A DNA stretch of 31,761 nt, taken from DASZMJ01 sp035551935 (GTDB lineage Bacteria; Planctomycetota; Planctomycetia; Isosphaerales; Isosphaeraceae). The stretch's first letter is position 1; each line of letters opens with the position of its first letter. Positions 18,838 to 29,457 of the stretch are shown piece after piece. The position numbers were made by a program, and so were the translations under genes. Location of the stretch: NCBI GenBank assembly GCA_035551935.1, contig DASZMJ010000211.1:1-31761 (forward strand). Direction: 5' to 3'. The notes beneath the pieces were generated by a model. The model ran no database searches. It saw only the letters and a list, made by a program, of their open reading frames with translations, and had not been told where the DNA came from.

Positions 18838-20271
18838 ATGTCGCGATTCTTCAAATACAAGACGGCCGACAGCCTCGCCCGCGACGCCGAGGGGCGGGGC
18901 CTGGACGTCCGGGTGTCGGACGACCTGTCGGTCCTGAGGGAGGGGGTCGACGTGGCCGGGCGGAGGGTCGGCAACCGGCTGGCGGTCCAGCCGATGGAGG
19001 GTTGCGACGCCACCCCCGACGGCGACCCGGACGAGCTGACGATCCGCCGCTACCGCCGGTTCGGCGACGGCGGCGCCAAGCTGATCTGGGGCGAGGCCGC
19101 GGCGGTCGTCCCCGAGGGTCGGGCCAACCCGCGGCAGCTCGTCGTCGACGAAGGCCGCGCCGGCGGCCTCGCCCGCCTCGTCGCGACCTGCCGCGACGCC
19201 CACCGCCGCGCCTGGGGCCGCGACGACGACCTGCTCGTCGGCCTCCAGTTGACCCACTCCGGCCGTTACAGCGTCCCCCGGCCGATCCTGGCCCAGCACG
19301 ACCCCTTGCTCGACCCCCGCACGATCGTTGACAAGGCCACGGGAACGACGGCCGGGCCCGACGGCGCCCTCATCTCGGATGAGGAACTCGACCGCCTCCA
19401 GGATCGCTACGTCGCCGCGGCGCGGGTCGCTTCGCAGGTTGGATTTGACTTCATCGACCTGAAGCAGTGCCACCGCTATTTCCTCAACGAGCTGCTCGCC
19501 GCCCGGACGAGGCCCGGCCGCTACGGCGGCTCGTTCGAGGACCGGACCCGCTTCGTCCGCGCGGTCGTCGGCCGCATCCGCGACGAGGTGCCGGGGCTCC
19601 TGATCGGCACGCGCCTGAACGTCTTCGACGGCATCCCGTATCGCCGCGGGGCCGACGGCGTCGGCGTGCCCGAGGCGTTCGAGCGGCCGATCCGGTCGGC
19701 CTGGGGCACGAACGAGGACGACCCGGACGCCGCCGACCTCGCCGAGCCGATCGAGCTGATCCGCTTGTTGCAGGGGCTCGGCGTGTCGCTGGTCAACGTG
19801 ACCGCGGGCAACCCCTATGCGAGCCCGCACCTGCTCCGGCCGTTCGAGTATTCGCCGGTCGATGGCTACGAGACGCCCGAGCATCCGTTGATCGGGGTCG
19901 CGCGCCACTTCCGACTCACGGCGGCGGTCCAGTCGGCCTTCCCCGACCTGGCGGTGGTTGGCTCGGGGTATAGCTGGCTCCAGGGCTGGATGTTCCACGC
20001 CGGCGCGGCCAACGTCCGCGACGGCCGGGCCACGTTCGTCGGCGTCGGCCGCGGGGCTTTGTCGCACCCGGATTTCGCCCGCTACGTCCTCGAAGGCCGG
20101 CCGCTCGACCCGAAGCGGACCTGTCGCACATTCAGCTATTGCACCGCCTTGATGCGGTCGAAGCACCACCCCCTCGGCCAGTTCCCCGCCGGCTGCCCGC
20201 CGTTCGACAAAGAAGTTTACGGCCCGATCTGGGACGAGGCCCGCCGGACCCGGCCCGGGAGCCCGGCCTGA
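18838..20271 (+). CDS. Old-Yellow-Enzyme-like FMN oxidoreductase
   Basis: A 477-residue TIM-barrel flavoprotein related to NADH:flavin oxidoreductases. Visible motifs are NRLAVQPMEG near residue 47, LQLTHSGRYS near 138 (compare QLSHAGR), and FDFIDLKQCHRYFLNELL followed by RPGRYGGSFEDRTRF, the family's FMN-site strand-loop. ASPHLLRPFEYSP and VGVGRGALSHPDFA (phosphate-binding region) complete the barrel. The Cys-containing tail CRTFSYC...GCPPFD recalls the Fe-S region of dienoyl-CoA reductase-type enzymes, but the Cys spacing differs and the chain ends there without the FAD/NAD(P) domains. It probably reduces an enone or related substrate; that cannot be specified. The ATG at 18838 has only a weak purine-rich site. 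The cyclase gene follows 56 bases downstream. Confidence 0.82.
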   Translation: MSRFFKYKTADSLARDAEGRGLDVRVSDDLSVLREGVDVAGRRVGNRLAVQPMEGCDATPDGDPDELTIRRYRRFGDGGAKLIWGEAAAVVPEGRANPRQLVVDEGRAGGLARLVATCRDAHRRAWGRDDDLLVGLQLTHSGRYSVPRPILAQHDPLLDPRTIVDKATGTTAGPDGALISDEELDRLQDRYVAAARVASQVGFDFIDLKQCHRYFLNELLAARTRPGRYGGSFEDRTRFVRAVVGRIRDEVPGLLIGTRLNVFDGIPYRRGADGVGVPEAFERPIRSAWGTNEDDPDAADLAEPIELIRLLQGLGVSLVNVTAGNPYASPHLLRPFEYSPVDGYETPEHPLIGVARHFRLTAAVQSAFPDLAVVGSGYSWLQGWMFHAGAANVRDGRATFVGVGRGALSHPDFARYVLEGRPLDPKRTCRTFSYCTALMRSKHHPLGQFPAGCPPFDKEVYGPIWDEARRTRPGSPA

Positions 20272-20327
20272 CGATCGGACGGTTGGGGTGGCCGGGGCAT
20301 CGAGAAACCACCTGGAGGCGATCGGCG

Positions 20328-21362
20328 ATGCGTTGGAAACCGTGGGTTGCGGCGGCTGTCGTCGGTGTCGTGGGCGTCGGCCTGTCGGCGGCGCGGCAGG
20401 ACGACGGGGCGAAGGTCAAGGGCTGGACGAAGGGCAAGGGATGGGGCTGGGTCTGGGGCAAGGACGACGAGGTCGGCAGCCTCAACGCGATGACCGACGT
20501 CAGCCGCGCCTCGGCCTTAGCACTGGCGAAGGAGGGCGAGGTGTTCGACCTCGGCCTGACGTATAGCCGCAAGAGTTACAAATATGCCGGCCACAACCCC
20601 GGCGAGATCATCTCGTTCCGCAGCCCCGAGGGGATCGAGCGGATGCGGGACGGCGACGCGCCCCCGGCGGCGATCAACCCGGACAAGGTCTACTGGCACA
20701 GCGCCGCGCTCTTCATCAGCGACAACGTCGCCACCCAGATCGACGGCCTCGCCCACATCACCGCCGGGGCGGACCACCACTGGTACAACGGCTTCAAGGA
20801 GGCCGACTGGGGCGGCGACTTCGGCCCCCGCAAGTGCGACGCCACCACGATCCCGCCGATCGTCGCCCGCGGCGTCCTGATCGACGTCGCCGCGTTCAAG
20901 AAGGTCGACGCGCTGCCCGGCCACACCGCGATCACCGCGCGCGACCTGAAAGACACATTAGCCTGGGAAGACGTCTCGATCCACCCCGGCGACGTCGTCC
21001 TCGTCCGGACCGGCAACGGCCGCTTCTGGGGCGAGGAGGGGGCCGACCACGCAAGGATCGCCGAGCACGACACCGCCGGCCCCGACCTGGAGGCGACGCG
21101 CTGGCTCGTCGAGGACCAGGGGGCGATGATGGTCGGCTCCGACACCAGCGGCTTCGAGGTCAGCCCGCCCACAGGGACGCCCGGCACCCCCATCCCCGTC
21201 CATCGCTACTTGCTGGTGGACCAGGGTGTTCACCTCGGCGAGTTCCACAACCTCGAAGGTTTGAGCCGCGCCCGCGCGTACGTCTTCTGCTACGTCGCCA
21301 CGACCGCCAAGATCAAGGGGACCGCCGCCGGCTTCGCGCTACGGCCGATCGCGCTCCGCTGA
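20328..21362 (+). CDS. Secreted cyclase-family (kynurenine formamidase-like) protein
   Basis: A 344-residue protein of the metal-dependent cyclase/formamidase family (PF04199). An N-terminal hydrophobic stretch (VAAAVVGVVGVGLSA, about 7-21) suggests export. The family motif HxGTHxDxPxH appears as NVATQIDGLAH (residues 133-143), so the first two His ligands are Asn and Gln while D139 and H143 remain; a subset of the family shows this Q-I-D-G-L form. Later motifs GVLIDVAAF, GDVVLVRTGNGRFW and GSDTSGFEV are typical. It probably hydrolyses an amide, ester or lactone. ATG 20328 has a GGAGG ribosome site. It appears to be co-transcribed with the upstream flavin enzyme, suggesting a shared catabolic route (inference). 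A family B REPIN follows directly. Confidence 0.85.
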   Translation: MRWKPWVAAAVVGVVGVGLSAARQDDGAKVKGWTKGKGWGWVWGKDDEVGSLNAMTDVSRASALALAKEGEVFDLGLTYSRKSYKYAGHNPGEIISFRSPEGIERMRDGDAPPAAINPDKVYWHSAALFISDNVATQIDGLAHITAGADHHWYNGFKEADWGGDFGPRKCDATTIPPIVARGVLIDVAAFKKVDALPGHTAITARDLKDTLAWEDVSIHPGDVVLVRTGNGRFWGEEGADHARIAEHDTAGPDLEATRWLVEDQGAMMVGSDTSGFEVSPPTGTPGTPIPVHRYLLVDQGVHLGEFHNLEGLSRARAYVFCYVATTAKIKGTAAGFALRPIALR

Positions 21363-21368
21363 TCTCCC

Positions 21369-21434
21369 GTAGCAGGCACGCCCCGCGTGCCGTCCGATTT
21401 CAATATGCGGACGGCACGCGGGGCGTGCCTGCGA
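21369..21434. repeat. REPIN-like repeat, family B, copy 2
   Basis: Arms at 21369-21395 (GTAG head then GGCACGC-CCC-GCGTGCC) and 21409-21434 are inverted around a 13-base loop. The repeat fills nearly all of the 74-base gap between the stop codons of the convergent cyclase and RND pump genes, so it may serve as their shared terminator. Confidence 0.88.
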
Positions 21435-21436
21435 CG

Positions 21437-24703
<3,267 letters not shown>

Positions 24704-24772
24704 GGGATGGGCTCGACGTTCCAATCGGGCCTGTGAGGTCCGACCAGGAAAGGCTTTCCTGGTCGCGGGGGA

Positions 24773-26140
24773 TCAGCGGTCGGGGCGACGGTTGTCGGCC
24801 GTGGCCGTGGCCGTGGCCGTGGCGGGCGCGGCCTTCTCCTCGGGCGCGGCGTCCTTGACGACGACCGAGGCGCCGTCGGCGAGCTGGAGCTGGCCGGTCG
24901 TGATGACGTCGGCGCCGGGGGAGACGCGGCCGACGACCTCGACCCAGCGGCCGTCGGGGTCCTCCAGGCCGGTCTCGACCGGGACCTCGCGGGCGAGATT
25001 CTTCGGCAAGACGACGAAGACCTTGGTCACGCCGGCGAACCGGACGACCGCCTCCAGCGGCACGGTCACGGCGTCGGACTCGGCGCGGGTCAGGATCGAC
25101 GCCTTGGCGAACCCGCCGGGTCGCAAGGCGCCGTCGTCGTTGGGGACCGTCGCCTCGACCTGGAAGGTCCGGGTGCTGGCGTCGACCGTCGGGTTGATCC
25201 GCGCCACCTTGCCCTCGAAGGCCCGGCCGGGGTACGCCGGGACGCGGAGCCGCACGGCCTGCCCCTCGCGGACCTCGGCGGCGTAGCGCTCTGGGACGTT
25301 CATCCAGAGCCGCAAGGGGTCGTTGACGACCAGCGACATGACCGCGTCCCCCTCGCGGAGATACTGGCCCTCGGAGACCGAGCGCTTGCCGACGGCGAAG
25401 ACGATCGGCCGGGTCGTCCCCCTCGGCGTGGTCGACGGCACGGGGGCGCGGATGACGGTGTCGACCAGCGCCTGGTGGGCCACGTCGAGCGCGACCTGGC
25501 TGGCCCGCGCCGCGGCGAGGTTGGCCTGCGCCGCGAGGATGCCGTCCTGCAACGTCGCCTCGGCGGCCTTCAGGTCGTTCTCGTAGTTCTGCATGTCCTG
25601 CATCGTGCCGGCCCGGGTGCGGACGAGGTTCCGCTGCCGTTCGAGGTTGTTCCGGGCCCGCTCCAGGGCGACCATGTCCTTGACGACGGCGGGGACCTTC
25701 TCGACCTCGAACTCCTTGTCGCGCCCGGGCAGCTTCGCGAGGCCGAGCTTCGCCAGGTCGGCCGCCAGCCGCTTCTCGGCCTGCTGGACCGACAGCCGGG
25801 CGTCGACGGTCTCGAGCTCAACCAGCGGCTCGCCCGGCTTGACCTGGTCCCCCATGTCGTGCAGGACCTTGACGACCCGGCCCGTCTTCTTGGCGCCGAC
25901 GGTCACGTCCTCCCAACCCTTGATCGTGCCGACGACCTCGACGGTGCGCTCGACCGCCCGACGCTCGGCCTTCGCCACGGTCACGGGCACCGGCTTCGGG
26001 GTCGTCTCGGCCCGCAACGCCTGCTCCCCCTTGCCGTTGCAGCCCGCGGCGACCAGCAACAACGCCGGCGCCAGCGCGATCCAGGCGGCCTTCGGCCGTT
26101 GTCCTCTGCCCTTCGCCCTCAGCTCTCGTCTCATTCTCAT
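24773..26140 (-). CDS. RND efflux periplasmic adaptor lipoprotein
   Basis: A 455-residue membrane fusion protein of the AcrA/MexA type. The N-terminus has basic residues, a hydrophobic segment and a lipobox-like LLLVAAGC with Cys at about 34, so it is probably lipid-anchored. The order is then lipoyl half (VGTIKGWEDVTVGAKKTGRV), a long alpha-hairpin at about 110-225, the second lipoyl/beta-barrel region (KVARINPTVDASTRTFQVEA) and a membrane-proximal domain. It ends in a low-complexity Ala-Thr repeat (ATATATATA) encoded by a hexanucleotide repeat. ATG 26140 overlaps the regulator's stop (ATGA), fixing the start and implying translational coupling. It connects the RND pump encoded next to an outer-membrane channel. 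Confidence 0.91.
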   Translation of the reverse strand: MRMRRELRAKGRGQRPKAAWIALAPALLLVAAGCNGKGEQALRAETTPKPVPVTVAKAERRAVERTVEVVGTIKGWEDVTVGAKKTGRVVKVLHDMGDQVKPGEPLVELETVDARLSVQQAEKRLAADLAKLGLAKLPGRDKEFEVEKVPAVVKDMVALERARNNLERQRNLVRTRAGTMQDMQNYENDLKAAEATLQDGILAAQANLAAARASQVALDVAHQALVDTVIRAPVPSTTPRGTTRPIVFAVGKRSVSEGQYLREGDAVMSLVVNDPLRLWMNVPERYAAEVREGQAVRLRVPAYPGRAFEGKVARINPTVDASTRTFQVEATVPNDDGALRPGGFAKASILTRAESDAVTVPLEAVVRFAGVTKVFVVLPKNLAREVPVETGLEDPDGRWVEVVGRVSPGADVITTGQLQLADGASVVVKDAAPEEKAAPATATATATADNRRPDR

Positions 26141-26772
26141 GCCCGCCCCTTTTCGGCTCGAATCCCAGGGGCGGCGAAGCCCCAGAGCAGGTCGCGGACG
26201 ATTTGCCCGGCCAGCTCCGGCCCGGGCCCCTCGACCGCCTGACAATGCTTGAGGAAGTGCAGGATGTGGATCACGATCTGGCCCCAGAGCGCCGTGCCGC
26301 ACGCCTCGACCCGGGCGGCATCGATCGTGCCCGACGCGGCCAGGCGGTCGACGGCCTCCTGGTAGAGCCGGCTGAGCTCCTCGGCCGACCACTTCAGCTC
26401 GGCGGCCAGGTCCCGGTCGTGGGGCCCGAAGGCCAGGGCGAAGAGGAACCGCGAGCGGTCGGGCTCCTCGCGGGTGTAGTCGAAGTGGGCCGCGATCATC
26501 TGCCCGAGGGTTCGGACCGGGTCCGCCTCGGCCTCGAGGATCGCCCGCAAGGTCGCCGCCAGCCGTGCCATCGGCTCGGTCAGGAGCGCCTGCGCCAGGC
26601 CCTCCTTGCTGCCGAAGTGATAGTACAACGTCGGCTTCGTCACCCCCGCCGCCTCGACGATCGCCGAGACCGGTGTGCCGTCGTAACCCCGCTCGGCAAA
26701 AAGTCTTGCGGCGGTTCGCGCGATGTGCCGCGCCAGCTCACTCGACTCCGCCCGCGCCGTCGTCGCGCACAA
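26137..26772 (-). CDS. TetR-family repressor of the RND efflux operon
   Basis: A 211-residue regulator. The helix-turn-helix spans about residues 11-57 (RTAARLFAERGYDG, VSAIVEAAGVTKPTLYYHFGSKEGL); the rest is a helical ligand-binding domain. I propose TTG 26772 as the start. It follows a GAGCGAGGG ribosome site, lies about 34 bases after the predicted transcription start, and removes an N-terminal extension that would otherwise translate the promoter and operator. It is the first gene of the regulator-adaptor-pump operon, so it very probably represses its own transcription until a pump substrate binds. Function as a TetR protein is firm; the start codon is less so. Confidence 0.85.
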   Translation of the reverse strand: MCATTARAESSELARHIARTAARLFAERGYDGTPVSAIVEAAGVTKPTLYYHFGSKEGLAQALLTEPMARLAATLRAILEAEADPVRTLGQMIAAHFDYTREEPDRSRFLFALAFGPHDRDLAAELKWSAEELSRLYQEAVDRLAASGTIDAARVEACGTALWGQIVIHILHFLKHCQAVEGPGPELAGQIVRDLLWGFAAPGIRAEKGRA

Positions 26773-26797
26773 GGCTCGGACCCTCGCTCCCGTTCTA

Positions 26798-26809
26798 TAC
26801 CGAACGGTA
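26798..26809. promoter_or_regulatory. TetR operator at the start point of the RND operon
   Basis: TACCG-AA-CGGTA is an inverted repeat typical of TetR-family operators. It sits at the predicted transcription start, immediately downstream of the -10 hexamer of the minus-strand promoter, where bound repressor would block initiation. Confidence 0.6.
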
Positions 26810-26812
26810 GGT

Positions 26813-26841
26813 ATTATCGACGGAACGATCGATGTCGTCAA
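26813..26841 (-). promoter_or_regulatory. Promoter of the TetR-RND efflux operon
   Basis: On the minus strand, TTGACG (26841-26836), a 17-base spacer and GATAAT (26818-26813) give a good sigma-70 match. Initiation would be near 26806, inside the operator. Confidence 0.62.
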
Positions 26842-26957
26842 GAGGTCTTCGGGGCAGGGGGGTGAACCTTCGCGGATCAACAGGGAGAAGGACCGGCTGG
26901 CGGCGCGAAAGGTTCGTGGGTAGTGTCTGGGAAGACCAGGACGAGGAGGGAGGGGCG

Positions 26958-27413
26958 ATGAACCAGCAGCGACCGATCGGGCCGAACCTGCTCGTGGCGG
27001 ACCAGCCGACCGAGGAGGACCTGGAGGCCTTGAAGCGGGAGGGGTATGCGGGGGTGGTCAACCTCCGCCACGACGGCGAGCCGGACCAGCCGCTCGACAC
27101 GAAGGCTGAGGGGGCGAAGGTCCGCGCCCTCGGCATGGACTACCTGAATCAGCCCGTCGGCGGCGCCCCGTTGACCGAAGCCGGGGTCGAGGCCGTCGGC
27201 GCCTTCCTCAAGGCCCACGAGGGCCAGAAGGTGCTCGTCCACTGCCGCAAAGGCCAGCGCGCCGCGGCGTTGGTGCTCTTGAACAAGGCCCTCGCCGAGC
27301 GCTGGTCGCCGGCCGAGGCGATCGCCAAGGGTCGGGCCCTGGGCCTGGAGGTCGAGGGGAACCTGCGGATGATGGTCGAAGCCTACCTGCACGACCACCA
27401 ATCGAACCCGTAG
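26958..27413 (+). CDS. DUF442/BLH-like phosphatase-fold protein
   Basis: A 151-residue protein of the DUF442 / beta-lactamase-hydrolase-like group, which has the protein tyrosine phosphatase fold. The P-loop is HCRKGQR (H95, C96, R101), giving the nucleophilic Cys and phosphate-binding Arg. The N-terminal half (LLVADQPTEEDLEALKREGYAGVVNLR) is the usual approach to that loop. Some relatives act in sulfide or persulfide metabolism, others as phosphatases; which applies here cannot be told. ATG 26958 has a strong GAGGAGGGAGGGG site. The TAG stop (27411-27413) is formed by the GTAG head of a family C repeat. The gene is divergent from the TetR-RND operon. Confidence 0.8.
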   Translation: MNQQRPIGPNLLVADQPTEEDLEALKREGYAGVVNLRHDGEPDQPLDTKAEGAKVRALGMDYLNQPVGGAPLTEAGVEAVGAFLKAHEGQKVLVHCRKGQRAAALVLLNKALAERWSPAEAIAKGRALGLEVEGNLRMMVEAYLHDHQSNP

Positions 27414-27475
27414 GGTCCGCTCTTGCGGACCTCTGCATCTTTATGTTTGGAGAGCTCCGCAAGGGCGGACCCTAC
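27410..27475. repeat. REPIN-like repeat, family C, between two stop codons
   Basis: A forward hairpin with GTAG head (GTAG-GGTCCGC-TCTT-GCGGACC, from 27410) and an inverted, slightly diverged partner ending in CTAC at 27475. It fills the gap between the convergent DUF442 and FabG-like genes: the first gene's TAG lies in the GTAG head, and the second gene's stop begins two bases after CTAC. It probably acts as a bidirectional terminator. Confidence 0.88.
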
Positions 27476-27476
27476 A

Positions 27477-28238
27477 TCAGCCGCGCCAGCCGCCGTCGAC
27501 GGCGAGGACGCGGCCGTTGATGTAGGAGGCCAGGGGGGAGGCGAGGAAGGCGACGGCGTCGGCGACCTCGCGCGGGGTGCCGAAGCGGCCGAGGGGGATG
27601 GCCTTGAGCATCCCCTCGCGGACCGCCGGGCGGACCTGTTCCATCATCGCCGTGCCGATGACCCCCGGCGCCACGGCGTTGACCCGGATCGACCGTCCCG
27701 CGACCTCGCGCGCCAGGACCCTCGTGAGCGCCTGCACCCCCGCCTTCGCCGCCGCGTAGTTCGCCTGCCCCGCGAACCCCGCCTCCGCCGACAGGCTGCC
27801 GACGTTCACGATCGCACCACCCTCGTTCATGATCTCCAGCCCATATTTACACGCCCAGAAAACTCCCGACAGGTTCACGTCGATCACGGCCTTCCACTCG
27901 TCCATCGACATCTTCGCGACCGTCCTGTCCCTCAGGATGCCCGCGTTGTTGACGAGCACGTCCAGGCCCCCGAACCTCTCCTTCACCCCCGCCATCATCG
28001 CCCGGACCGCCTCCGCGTCCGCCACGTCCGCCCCCACGACGTGCGCCCCTCCCGGCCTCGACCCTTCCAGCTCGGCCGCGAGGGATTCGGCGTCCGCCCT
28101 CGTTTGCTCCAATCCCAGGTGATCGAGGACGACCGTCGCGCCCGCCTCGTGCAATCGCCGCGAGATCGCGGCGCCGATCCCTTGCGAGGCCCCCGTGACG
28201 AGGGCGACGCGGCCGGAGAGGTCGATGGCGATGCTCAT
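27477..28238 (-). CDS. SDR-family oxidoreductase, FabG-like
   Basis: A 253-residue classical short-chain dehydrogenase/reductase. The cofactor motif is TGASQGIG (15-22), with D71 in GADV and NNAG at 97-100. The catalytic tetrad is N122, S148, Y161 and K165 (YAAAK). The C-terminus ends INGRVLAVDGGW, as in 3-oxoacyl-ACP reductases. It probably reduces a 3-oxoacyl thioester or similar ketone with NADPH; outside a fatty-acid cluster the substrate is uncertain, so I give no symbol. ATG 28238 has a short AAGG site. The next gene upstream on the same strand ends 40 bases before it, so the two may be co-transcribed. Confidence 0.9.
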   Translation of the reverse strand: MSIAIDLSGRVALVTGASQGIGAAISRRLHEAGATVVLDHLGLEQTRADAESLAAELEGSRPGGAHVVGADVADAEAVRAMMAGVKERFGGLDVLVNNAGILRDRTVAKMSMDEWKAVIDVNLSGVFWACKYGLEIMNEGGAIVNVGSLSAEAGFAGQANYAAAKAGVQALTRVLAREVAGRSIRVNAVAPGVIGTAMMEQVRPAVREGMLKAIPLGRFGTPREVADAVAFLASPLASYINGRVLAVDGGWRG

Positions 28239-28278
28239 GGCCTTGGGCTCCGTTGCCGGACGCCGGATCCCATTGGGT

Positions 28279-28866
28279 TCAGGACCACGGCGATGCCTTG
28301 AGGAGATCGTCGCCGTGCGTGCGGAGGACCAAGCCGACGGCGTCGATCGCACCGAGCGCCCAGAGCAGGCCCACGACGACTCCGAGCCGCTCGATCCAGC
28401 CGGTCCCGGGGCGCCAGCGGCCGGCGGCCGCGAGGGCCGCCCAGACGCCCAGCACCGCGTAGCCGACCCGCTCGCCGGTCGAGACCCACGGATCGATCGG
28501 CCCCAGGTGCCAGCGGGCGCCGACCGCGTAATAGGGCAAGTATTCCAGCCCTCGCAGCAGCAACGCGACCGAGGCCGCCATGCAGGCCGCGAGCCCCGGC
28601 CGCAGAAACGCGCGGAGGGACCGACGCCGACACAACCCGCGGAAGGCGAGCACGAATGTCAACGGCGTGATGCAGGGGAAGGCGAGACAACCATAGTAAT
28701 ACGCCATCTTCCAGGCCAGGAACGGCGCCCCCTTCACGACGGCGACCGTCTCCCGGTCCATCTGGAGATACGGATCCCGCGCCATCGCTAGCCCGACGGC
28801 CAGCGCCGAGATCAGGACGATCGCGTCGATCAGGCGAAAGAGGCCGGCGGTCGCGGGGCGGGCCAT
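28279..28866 (-). CDS. Unknown multi-spanning membrane protein
   Basis: A 195-residue protein I do not recognise. It has about four or five hydrophobic segments: near 10-28 (LIDAIVLISALAVGLAMA), 55-76 (YYYGCLAFPCITPLTFVLAF), 90-106, 134-150 (VGYAVLGVWAALAAAG) and 160-180. Charged and Pro/Trp-rich loops lie between them. There is no catalytic motif. The start at ATG 28866 follows a region ending in GGAGGCACCC. It lies directly upstream of the FabG-like gene on the same strand. An A/T-rich tract (28965-29020) just upstream could contain its promoter. Confidence 0.65.
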   Translation of the reverse strand: MARPATAGLFRLIDAIVLISALAVGLAMARDPYLQMDRETVAVVKGAPFLAWKMAYYYGCLAFPCITPLTFVLAFRGLCRRRSLRAFLRPGLAACMAASVALLLRGLEYLPYYAVGARWHLGPIDPWVSTGERVGYAVLGVWAALAAAGRWRPGTGWIERLGVVVGLLWALGAIDAVGLVLRTHGDDLLKASPWS

Positions 28867-28964
28867 GGGTGCCTCCGGGCGGCGGGCGGTGCCGGTGATT
28901 TCGGCGGCGCTCTCGGGTGTTGGACCAGGGCCGTGGCGTCGAGTCGGGAGCGAAGCCGATCGCG

Positions 28965-29020
28965 TAATTCAGATTACTATTTTGGTAATCTTAATAAATA
29001 ATTTAATTTTCATTATTCGT
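28965..29020. other. A/T-rich tract with small hairpin
   Basis: About 55 bases that are mostly A/T stand out from the GC-rich surroundings. Inverted arms AGATTAC (28971-28977) and GTAATCT (28985-28991) can pair, followed on the plus strand by TAATAAATAATTTAATTTT. It overlaps the 3' end of the short gene at 29013 and lies upstream of the membrane-protein gene. It could be a terminator, a promoter with an A/T-rich upstream element, or both. Confidence 0.5.
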
Positions 29021-29414
29021 CTCCCAGCAATACCTCTACGTCCGGGGGTATCTCAGGATTGGGTGGTCGAGGTGGGTCGGGACTGACGGGAAGCCAGGGT
29101 CGACGGGCCGCCTGCTCATATTTGATGCGGAGAGCCTCGTGATAGTCGGCACTCCGGTTCCAGTGCTCTACGGCACGCCGCTCGTAATCGGCCGACGGAT
29201 CGAACGGGAAAAGCTCGTAGCCATCGCCGACGCGACGCATGGCGATTATGGCAGAGTAACCCTTATATCGACGGTTGTGTTCGACCTCTTGCCCATGATG
29301 AGCGGCCTGCGCGAGGAAGTCGCGCCGTCGGCGCTCGATGCCCATCCCGAGGGCGATCAAGGCCAGCAGGGACATCAGCATCCAGAGCTTGAGGCGGAAT
29401 CGTACGCGTGGCAT
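29013..29414 (-). CDS. Short membrane-anchored protein, planctomycete type
   Basis: A 133-residue protein. Residues 1-9 are basic (MPRVRFRLK). One membrane helix follows (WMLMSLLALIALGMGI) with a cluster of Args after it, so the rest is either periplasmic or held at the membrane. The C-terminal half has EALRIKYEQAARRPWLPVSPDPPRPPNPE, of which YEQAARRPWLPV with a Pro-rich tail is a pattern I associate with short planctomycete proteins of unknown function. No catalytic residues are evident. The start is the ATG at 29414. The gene seems to be monocistronic, 43 bases beyond the 3' end of the ATPase gene upstream. Confidence 0.65.
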   Translation of the reverse strand: MPRVRFRLKLWMLMSLLALIALGMGIERRRRDFLAQAAHHGQEVEHNRRYKGYSAIIAMRRVGDGYELFPFDPSADYERRAVEHWNRSADYHEALRIKYEQAARRPWLPVSPDPPRPPNPEIPPDVEVLLGDE

Positions 29415-29457
29415 GGCAAGAGACCATCGTACCGTCGCCGCACGGGCCGGGCGCCGA

